Assembly: GCA_937873535.1 (NCBI GenBank)
Contig: CALMYA010000017.1
Span: 1 to 10,475 of the forward strand
Origin: an uncultured bacterium
GTDB taxonomy: Bacteria > Patescibacteriota > Minisyncoccia > Phycocordibacterales > CAIZLB01
Direction of reading: 5' to 3'
DNA: 10,475 nt
Both the position numbers and the translations under genes were made by a program. Below are positions 6,408-10,475 of the stretch, piece after piece. A model generated the notes under the pieces. That model was not told the DNA's origin, searched no databases, and worked only from the letters and a program-made list of their open reading frames with translations. Numbering within the stretch: the stretch's first letter is position 1; each line of letters opens with the position of its first letter.

Positions 6408-6417
6408 AGTATACAAT
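6408..6417. promoter_or_regulatory. Overlapping divergent -10 boxes of doxX-like and trmH-like genes
   Basis: Around the palindrome GTATAC (6409-6414), the minus strand has TATACT (6408-6413), ending 7 nt before the ATG at 6400. The plus strand has TATACA (6410-6415) or TACAAT (6412-6417), which ends 9 nt before the ATG at 6427. Both would give leaderless or nearly leaderless mRNAs, and the two promoters could not be bound at once. Confidence 0.45.
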
Positions 6418-6426
6418 ATGGCGGCC

Positions 6427-6909
6427 ATGGAAACACCTTTCGAGTCATCTGTTTTCCTTCCCGATATCCGCAGTGCCTATAATATAGGTTCTATTTTTAG
6501 AACATGCGATGCCGCAGCTGTTGCAAGGGTGTATTTGGCCGGCCATTCGCCGTGCCCAACCGACCGTTTTGGCAGAGCTCGTAAAGACATTGCCAAGACA
6601 GCGCTTGGTGCAGAAAAAACTGTCTTATGGGAATACAAGAAAAACCCAAAGTTATTACTTGCACGGCTCAAAAAAGAAGGCTGGCATATTGTCGCGGTTG
6701 AGCAGGCTCCAGGCAAAGTTGATTACAGAAAATTTAAAATAAATAAGAAAAAAATAGTTTTTATGTTCGGAAACGAAGTCGGGGGTGTATCAAAAAGTCT
6801 GTTGTCGCTTGCTGATTCAGTAATTGATATACCGATGGCGGGGGAGAAGGAGTCGTTAAATGTTTCGGTGGCGGCGGGGGTAATTCTATTCCATTTTAAG
6901 CAACGTTAA
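6427..6909 (+). CDS. TrmH/SpoU family RNA 2'-O-methyltransferase
   Basis: SPOUT-class enzyme that uses S-adenosylmethionine to methylate a ribose 2'-OH in tRNA or rRNA. All three family motifs are present (numbering from 6427): motif 1 IRSAYNIGSIFRT with N19 and R25, motif 2 FGNEVGGVS at 114-122, and motif 3 IPMAGEKESLNVSVA at 135-149, which forms the trefoil knot and cofactor site. At 160 residues it is a minimal catalytic domain without the N-terminal L30e-like substrate domain of RlmB or the C-terminal extension of TrmH, so the target nucleotide cannot be told. The start at 6427 fits the -10 at 6410-6417; an ATG at 6418 would add three residues and is possible. The next gene begins 18 nt after the stop, with its own promoter between them. 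Confidence 0.93.
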   Translation: METPFESSVFLPDIRSAYNIGSIFRTCDAAAVARVYLAGHSPCPTDRFGRARKDIAKTALGAEKTVLWEYKKNPKLLLARLKKEGWHIVAVEQAPGKVDYRKFKINKKKIVFMFGNEVGGVSKSLLSLADSVIDIPMAGEKESLNVSVAAGVILFHFKQR

Positions 6910-6911
6910 TT

Positions 6912-6920
6912 TGATATAAT
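6912..6920 (+). promoter_or_regulatory. Extended -10 promoter, leaderless
   Basis: TGATATAAT lies wholly in the 18-nt gap between the methyltransferase stop and the ATG at 6928, ending 7 nt before that ATG. It is identical to the boxes at 4051 (+) and 10407 (-). The position predicts that the next gene starts transcription at its start codon. Confidence 0.65.
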
Positions 6921-6927
6921 TTTTATT

Positions 6928-7527
6928 ATGGAGAAAAGAAAAGATTTAAAGGATATTGAGTCTGAGTTTACTAGCTCAATTAGTATTCCTAATCACAAAC
7001 CTAAGAAGCAGTTCTTTTTGTGCCCTGTAGGTTTGGTAGGTGCGGGCAAAACAACAGTTACTCGGCCAATATCAGAGCGGTTCGACTCGGTGCAAATTTC
7101 TAGCGATGAATTAAGAAAACTACTTAACAAAAGCGGTTACGATTATAGTGCTGTAAAAGAGGTTATTTTTAATGTGATACGAGAGTTTTCTGCCAAAGGC
7201 TACAGTATTACATTTGATATGGATTGCAGTAACCCACAAGTGAAGAATTTTATTGATGAGCTTACATCTGCGTCAGCGGTAGAAGCATTATTTTTGCATA
7301 TAACTGCTCCCGAAGAATTTATCTTTGAAAAATTTAGGAAGCATCCACCTACGTGGCTGGCGGACAATCCTCAAACTATGATTGATAATTATTTGGCACA
7401 AAAAGAAGCAAGAGCCAAAGAAAACACAAAGTTTGATTTCATTTTTACGTTCGACACATCAAAAGAAGATTTACCAGATCAAATTGAATATTGTTGTAAG
7501 AGAATAGAGGCGCATTTAAACACTTAG
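6928..7527 (+). CDS. P-loop NTPase, AAA_33 / polynucleotide kinase-like
   Basis: 199 residues. A Walker A motif GLVGAGKTT (35-43, K41) is followed by ISSDELRKLL (58-67, D60), where small P-loop kinases of the AAA_33, zeta toxin and polynucleotide kinase group have their conserved Asp after the first helix. A hydrophobic strand ending in Asp, SITFDMD (about 93-99), is the likely Walker B. An Arg/Lys-rich segment FEKFRKHPPTW (133-143) falls where these kinases have their lid. The C-terminus is helical. It most likely phosphorylates a small molecule or nucleic-acid end; the substrate is unknown, and no antitoxin or phosphatase/ligase partner sits next to it. The first 27 residues are charged and lack a domain. 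Its TAG stop abuts the mutM stop with no gap between them. It may also be carried by read-through from the methyltransferase gene. Confidence 0.8.
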   Translation: MEKRKDLKDIESEFTSSISIPNHKPKKQFFLCPVGLVGAGKTTVTRPISERFDSVQISSDELRKLLNKSGYDYSAVKEVIFNVIREFSAKGYSITFDMDCSNPQVKNFIDELTSASAVEALFLHITAPEEFIFEKFRKHPPTWLADNPQTMIDNYLAQKEARAKENTKFDFIFTFDTSKEDLPDQIEYCCKRIEAHLNT

Positions 7528-8466
7528 CTATTTAAACAGTTTCTGATGCGTATCGCAAAAATGAGCGCTTCTTCCGCCAACAACTTTTCTTTGTATAACA
7601 CCTTTGCAGCCGCGTTTTTTGCAGGGCTTTCCTTTTAGTTGATAGACACTGTGATGCATCTGAAATTTTCCGGGTTCTCCGTAAATATTGCGGTAGTCTG
7701 ACATCGAGTCGCCGCTGAAATCTATACCTTTTTTCAAAGTTTCAATAAGTGCCTTATGTAGTATGGCTAAGTTTTTGTTAGGAATGGCCGCAACTTTAGT
7801 TTCTGGGTGAATTCCTGCATGCCACAAACCTTCGTCAGAATAAATGTTTCCTATACCTGCGATGAGCGTTTGATCCATTAATACATTTTTAATTCTGCCC
7901 GTAGGCCGCTTTTCTATAATTTTCTTGAAGTGTTCAAAGGTGAACGACGGGTCAAATGGCTCCATCCCTATATGCGCAACATGTAAACTTTTTTCTAAAT
8001 GGCCTTTTGGAATAAGGGTAACTTTGGCGAATTTTCGCATGTCGGAAAGGGCGAGGTGCTTTGCGGGCAGTTTGCCTTTTGAAAGAGTAAATACTAAGCG
8101 AATATGCCTGTTGAAAGGGTCGGCCAGAGGGCCAGTTTTTACTTTAGGCACCCAGACATTTTTTCCTCCTGTTTTTTCTTGCTCAAAAGCCCCGTACATT
8201 AAGTGCCCCGTCATTTTCATATGCACTAAAATTGTCGAGCCGTCGGAAAGATTAATTAAAATATTTTTTGCCCGGCGCGCAGCAGAAACAATTTTCCTTC
8301 CGGTAACACTTTTTTTGAAAGATTTAAAATACGCCGGATCTTTAATATTGTCTTTTCCGGAGTGATACGCACTGTTGTAACTTGTCCAAACGTCAGTAAT
8401 AGTTGAACCGCGAACGGTGGCATTAAGACCGTTTACTGTTGTTTGTACTTCAGGGAGTTCGGGCAT
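7528..8466 (-). CDS. mutM: Formamidopyrimidine-DNA glycosylase (Fpg/MutM)
   Basis: Base-excision repair glycosylase and AP lyase that removes 8-oxoguanine and formamidopyrimidines. It starts MPELPEVQT, giving catalytic Pro2 and Glu3 after Met removal, with the conserved Lys in RRAKNIL (K67). The helix-two-turn-helix is at about 198-216 (DQTLIAGIGNIYSDEGLW). The C-terminal zinc finger has C282, C287, C304 and H307 with the conserved R299. This is C-x4-C, 16 residues, then C-x2-H; the family norm is C-x2-C, 16 residues, C-x2-C. At 312 residues it is longer than the usual 270-280, with inserts at about 31-42 and 92-118 (Lys/Gly-rich). It lies 60 nt after ruvA on the same strand, with no convincing promoter in the gap, so a ruvA-mutM repair operon is likely. 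Start is fixed by the need for a Pro2 N-terminus. Confidence 0.96.
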   Translation of the reverse strand: MPELPEVQTTVNGLNATVRGSTITDVWTSYNSAYHSGKDNIKDPAYFKSFKKSVTGRKIVSAARRAKNILINLSDGSTILVHMKMTGHLMYGAFEQEKTGGKNVWVPKVKTGPLADPFNRHIRLVFTLSKGKLPAKHLALSDMRKFAKVTLIPKGHLEKSLHVAHIGMEPFDPSFTFEHFKKIIEKRPTGRIKNVLMDQTLIAGIGNIYSDEGLWHAGIHPETKVAAIPNKNLAILHKALIETLKKGIDFSGDSMSDYRNIYGEPGKFQMHHSVYQLKGKPCKKRGCKGVIQRKVVGGRSAHFCDTHQKLFK

Positions 8467-8526
8467 AATTTTTGTCGATATATGGGTTAGGTTTGAGGGC
8501 TTGTATTGTTTGTCGTCGATGCAAAA

Positions 8527-9111
8527 TTATTTACCCAAAATACGAAGCGCCGCACGAACCTTTTCGCCGGTATCTTTAATGTCTTTCGTTTTGGTGTTTT
8601 CAGAAAGTTCTTCGAGGGCATCACGGGCTTCTTTGTGGGTGTAGCCGAGCGATTTAAGGGCTTCAACAGCATCGACATCGCCGTGTTTTGAAGGGGTGCT
8701 ACCGTCTGATTCACCGACTTTACCTTTGAGCTCAAGAACAATTTTATCGGCGACCTTTTTGCCTATTCCTGCAATTTTTGTTAAGTAGGCTGTTTCGCCG
8801 CTAATGACAGCTTCTTTTATTGATGACACAGAGGCTGCACTTAAAATGCCCAAGGCCGACTTGGGCCCTATACCAGAGATGGTGATGAGAAGTTCAAAAA
8901 AATCTAAAGTTTCTTTTTCTAGAAAACCGTATAAATCAAAGGCGTCTTCACGAACTACGCTGTGTATCCACACTGAAACAGATGAACCTTCGTGAATTTT
9001 GGAAAGGCTGTCGAGGTTGGTAAATACCTTGTACCCAACACCGTCGGCCGTAGAAATAACTGCATAACGCAGGTCTTTATATGTAACTTTGCCAGAAAGG
9101 TGGGCTATCAT
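8527..9111 (-). CDS. ruvA: Holliday junction branch migration protein RuvA
   Basis: RuvA forms tetramers on Holliday junctions and guides the RuvB motor. The 194 residues match the usual length and carry all three domains: an N-terminal OB fold (1-63; MIAHLSGKV..VGYKV..DLYGF), two helix-hairpin-helix motifs (GIGPK at 80-84 and GIGKK at 115-119, the latter followed by ADKIVLELKGK), and the RuvB-binding domain III at 147-194 after an acidic Ser/Gly linker. No ruvB or ruvC is in the window. The ATG at 9111 lies 6 nt after an extended -10, so the mRNA should be leaderless. Divergent from rpsT and followed by mutM. Confidence 0.98.
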   Translation of the reverse strand: MIAHLSGKVTYKDLRYAVISTADGVGYKVFTNLDSLSKIHEGSSVSVWIHSVVREDAFDLYGFLEKETLDFFELLITISGIGPKSALGILSAASVSSIKEAVISGETAYLTKIAGIGKKVADKIVLELKGKVGESDGSTPSKHGDVDAVEALKSLGYTHKEARDALEELSENTKTKDIKDTGEKVRAALRILGK

Positions 9112-9117
9112 GGGGTT

Positions 9118-9126
9118 ATTCTAGCA
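9118..9126 (-). promoter_or_regulatory. Extended -10 promoter of ruvA, leaderless
   Basis: On the minus strand TGCTAGAAT is an extended -10 (TGn plus TAGAAT, 5 of 6), ending 6 nt before the ruvA ATG. No -35 match at 17 nt. The leader would be absent. Confidence 0.6.
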
Positions 9127-9148
9127 CATGGCCGCCGTCGGCCGATAT

Positions 9149-9177
9149 TTGCCAAAATACCATTAATTTGGTACATT
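9149..9177 (+). promoter_or_regulatory. Promoter of rpsT
   Basis: TTGCCA (9149-9154; 5 of 6 to TTGACA), a 17-nt spacer, then TACATT (9172-9177) preceded by TGG, an extended -10. It ends 10 nt before the ATG at 9188, giving a leader of only about 3-4 nt. This is one of only two promoters in the window with a recognisable -35. Confidence 0.6.
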
Positions 9178-9187
9178 CTTGCTACAT

Positions 9188-9451
9188 ATGCCAATCATTA
9201 AATCAGCAAAAAAGGCCCTCAGAGGTTCAGCGCGAAAGCGTGTATTTAACATTCGTCGCCAGAAGAATGTCGAAGTAACAGTAAAAGACGTTAAAAAGCT
9301 TATTGCCGGAAAGAAAGGTGCAGAAGCAAAGAAGGCACTATCACTTGCATACAAAGCTCTCGATAAGGCCGCTAAAGCAGGAACTATCAAGAAGGGCGCT
9401 GCAGACAGAAAGAAGTCTCGTCTCTCTGCGTTTGTTAAAAAGAATTCATAA
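9188..9451 (+). CDS. rpsT: 30S ribosomal protein S20
   Basis: S20 binds 16S rRNA early in small-subunit assembly. The 87-residue product starts MPIIKSAKKALRGSARKR, is Lys/Arg/Ala-rich and all helical, and ends in AADRKKSRLSAFVKK, matching the S20 C-terminal helix; the length is normal. The ATG at 9188 is chosen over an in-frame TTG at 9179, because the family begins MPxIKSAxK and the promoter ends at 9177. No Shine-Dalgarno is visible. The last codons (Asn, Ser, stop) lie inside the left arm of the long inverted repeat at 9443-9573. Confidence 0.98.
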   Translation: MPIIKSAKKALRGSARKRVFNIRRQKNVEVTVKDVKKLIAGKKGAEAKKALSLAYKALDKAAKAGTIKKGAADRKKSRLSAFVKKNS

Positions 9452-9573
9452 ATAAAAAACATTTTGTTTATCTCCCACGCGTTCTTGCCTGCTGGCCAGT
9501 CGCTCTGCTCGGAACCCACTAAATAGGTTCCTGCGCAAGGGTCGATAAACAGAATGTTTTTTATTTATGAATT
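9443..9573. repeat. 131-nt inverted-repeat element with 30-nt arms, probable bidirectional terminator
   Basis: Arms 9443-9472 and 9544-9573 are complementary over 30 nt, with 29 Watson-Crick pairs and one G.T. The outer part is A-rich on the left and T-rich on the right (TTTTTTATTTAT), so a transcript from either side ends in a U-tract. The 71-nt centre is clearly more GC-rich and holds a nested 6-bp hairpin, GGAACC (9511-9516) with GGTTCC (9526-9531), and CTTGC (9484-9488) facing GCAAG (9535-9539). It lies between the convergent rpsT and PH-domain genes and overlaps the rpsT stop codon. A terminator role fits; a loop this large is unusual, and a small inverted-repeat mobile element is an alternative. 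Confidence 0.8.
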
Positions 9574-9577
9574 AAGC

Positions 9578-10141
9578 CTACAAAGATGTAAAGTTTCCTT
9601 TGTGCGTTAACTTGTATTCATCTACCACCGCAACCACAGCGTCTTTTACTGCTAATGGGTTCGGTATGTCTTCAAATGTAAAATGGTGCGCACCGCCCGC
9701 TGTTTGCACTTCAATATCGCCGAAGTTCATCATGGTAGGAATAGCGCCGTTTATTTTAATAGAAACATCTTGAATGTTGCTGATGCTGAGTTCTGATACA
9801 TCTCTCTGAAAAAAACCGCGCTGCTCGCTATTTATTATTCGCATGTTTGTTACGAGCCACGTGTCGAGGGTATAGATCATTACAGAATAAAAGAACATCA
9901 GCCAGCAGGCCATGATAAGAGCAGACCAAAGCAAGGCAAATAATGCAATAAGGCCGTTGCCGGCAATATATTGGCCAAACACCACGAATATGACGGCCGG
10001 GACAAGGGTGCATACTATAAGAAAAATAAATTTGCTCATGAGGGTGAACCAGTGGCGATGAAGAAAAAGCTTAACGGTTTCGTTTTCCTTCTTTCCTTCA
10101 AATGAATATGATGTCTGCTGTAAAAAATCGAAGAGTGCCAT
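9578..10141 (-). CDS. Bacterial PH-domain (bPH_2 / DUF304, YdbT-like) membrane protein
   Basis: 187 residues. A basic-aromatic N-terminus is followed by two membrane helices at about 33-56 and 62-90, then a soluble bPH_2-type domain at 92-175. The start of that domain has the family pattern WLVTNMRIINSEQRGFFQRDV, slightly shortened here, followed by ISNIQDVSI, and later FGDIEVQTAGG and FEDIPNP. Such proteins are common in bacteria and the domain sits at the inner face of the membrane; what it binds is not known. Its start lies 4 nt after the stop of the small membrane protein gene, so the two are an operon and probably translated as a pair. No Shine-Dalgarno is seen, only CACC before the ATG. 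Confidence 0.9.
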   Translation of the reverse strand: MALFDFLQQTSYSFEGKKENETVKLFLHRHWFTLMSKFIFLIVCTLVPAVIFVVFGQYIAGNGLIALFALLWSALIMACWLMFFYSVMIYTLDTWLVTNMRIINSEQRGFFQRDVSELSISNIQDVSIKINGAIPTMMNFGDIEVQTAGGAHHFTFEDIPNPLAVKDAVVAVVDEYKLTHKGNFTSL

Positions 10142-10145
10142 GGTG

Positions 10146-10400
10146 TTATATAATTGCTTGATATAAGAAGAGCGTCGTAATAATAGATAGTACTAAAGAC
10201 CCGGCCAAGAACAGCAGGGCTATTTTTTTAGGCTGATTGCCGACACCGAAACGAATAAGGTGATAGAGAATGAAAAATGCACCTGTCCAATATATGAGCA
10301 TACCGAAGATGAAAGCGCCACCGAGAAAGGTTTGAAAAGATGATGACGATGTGATATCGCCTGCTGACTGTATGGCATTCATTGTCGGGTTTTCGAGCAT
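10146..10400 (-). CDS. Hypothetical small membrane protein, partner of the PH-domain protein
   Basis: 84 residues with two membrane helices at about 26-50 and 58-80, joined by a short basic turn (GNQPKK), and a polar Ser/Thr-rich N-terminal tail of 22 residues. I recognise no family. The start at 10400 is supported by TGATATAAT ending 6 nt upstream; an internal ATG at residue 7 is possible. It is the first gene of a two-gene operon with the PH-domain membrane protein, 4 nt apart, which suggests that the two act together in the membrane. Confidence 0.8.
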   Translation of the reverse strand: MLENPTMNAIQSAGDITSSSSFQTFLGGAFIFGMLIYWTGAFFILYHLIRFGVGNQPKKIALLFLAGSLVLSIITTLFLYQAII

Positions 10401-10406
10401 GTAAAA

Positions 10407-10415
10407 ATTATATCA
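10407..10415 (-). promoter_or_regulatory. Extended -10 promoter of the small membrane / PH-domain operon, leaderless
   Basis: On the minus strand TGATATAAT ends 6 nt before the ATG at 10400. It is the third copy of this exact nonamer at this distance from a start in the window. The upstream terminator at 10421-10475 isolates it from transcription coming from the right. Confidence 0.65.
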
Positions 10416-10420
10416 CATGG

Positions 10421-10475
10421 GAAAAACAAAATAACCGCATGTGTTAGGGGTATGTAAACCCTACCACATGCGGTT
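10421..10475 (-). terminator. Intrinsic terminator of a minus-strand gene to the right of the window
   Basis: Arms 10433-10449 and 10459-10475 pair over 17 bp with one mismatch (T10444/C10464) around a 9-nt loop. Read on the minus strand, the GC-rich hairpin is followed by ATTTTGTTTTTC (10421-10432). The stem may extend past the window end. It directly precedes the promoter at 10407-10415. Confidence 0.8.

Noticed and set aside
6928..7527. Zeta-type toxin of a toxin-antitoxin pair
   Set aside because: No small antitoxin gene precedes or follows it; the neighbour on the same strand is a methyltransferase, and the fold is shared by many non-toxic kinases.
7512..7538. Repeated ATTTAAACA around the abutting stops of the kinase and mutM genes
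   Set aside because: Two copies of a short AT-rich word in direct orientation, without a hairpin or T-tract; no support for a terminator or attachment site.
6420..9136. GGCGGCCATG shared by the trmH start region (6420-6429, +) and the ruvA upstream region (9127-9136, -), and GGCGGCC in the tRNA leader
   Set aside because: Shared 10-mers are expected many times by chance in a window this size on both strands, and positions relative to the promoters differ.
9163..9519. Minus-strand open frame across rpsT
   Set aside because: Antisense of S20, which is certain on the other strand; the composition is typical of a shadow frame.
9443..9573. Integron attC site
   Set aside because: The arm ends do not match the GTTRRRY / RYYYAAC core boxes, pairing is near perfect without the usual extrahelical bases, and no integrase or cassette structure is present.
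1..10475. CRISPR array, IS element, prophage or other defence system
   Set aside because: No regularly spaced repeats, transposase, integrase, Cas or restriction genes were seen on either strand.

Overview
The window reads as a compact, gene-dense bacterial chromosome of Candidate Phyla Radiation (Patescibacteria, Parcubacteria-like) type. This is inferred from the kind of proteins present and not from a marker gene. Pointers are a short DNA polymerase III delta-like protein, an Fpg/MutM with a variant zinc finger, a surface protein with a Gly-rich N-terminal membrane segment, Ig-like domains and a C-terminal peptidoglycan-binding domain, a tiny two-helix membrane protein paired with a bacterial PH-domain protein, and several genes of unknown function. 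The genetic code looks standard, but none of the 13 genes ends in TGA.

Layout. 1-2228 (+): the 3' part of a family A DNA polymerase (polA), followed after 17 nt by a holA-like delta subunit. 2231-3859 (-): a large secreted or anchored peptidoglycan-binding protein, convergent with holA at 2 nt. 3860-4065: a divergent promoter region with a perfect AT-rich palindrome. 4066-5688: two unrecognised genes facing each other, namely a small acidic helical protein (+) and a three-helix membrane protein with a cysteine-paired outer domain (-). This stretch looks more AT-rich than its flanks. 5845-5920 (-): tRNA-Lys(UUU) with encoded CCA. 5996-6400 (-): DoxX-like membrane protein, divergent from a TrmH/SpoU RNA methyltransferase (+, to 6909), which is followed by a P-loop kinase-like protein (+, 6928-7527). 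7528-9111 (-): ruvA then mutM, a DNA repair pair. 9188-9451 (+): ribosomal protein S20 (rpsT), divergent from ruvA. 9443-9573: a long inverted repeat with 30-nt arms between convergent genes. 9578-10400 (-): two-gene operon of a small membrane protein and a PH-domain membrane protein. 10421-10475: an intrinsic terminator cut by the window end.

Most of the content is housekeeping: replication and repair (polA, holA, ruvA, mutM) and translation (tRNA-Lys, rpsT, the RNA methyltransferase). There is no sign of a CRISPR array, prophage, IS element or toxin-antitoxin pair that I could support. The most distinctive signals are regulatory. Extended -10 boxes (three identical TGATATAAT) sit 6-7 nt upstream of start codons, which implies leaderless mRNAs, and I see no clear Shine-Dalgarno sequence at any start. 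Other points to check are a Glu-to-Gln change at the polymerase A steric-gate position, the 131-nt hairpin element after rpsT, and repeated C-x11-C units in the unknown membrane protein.
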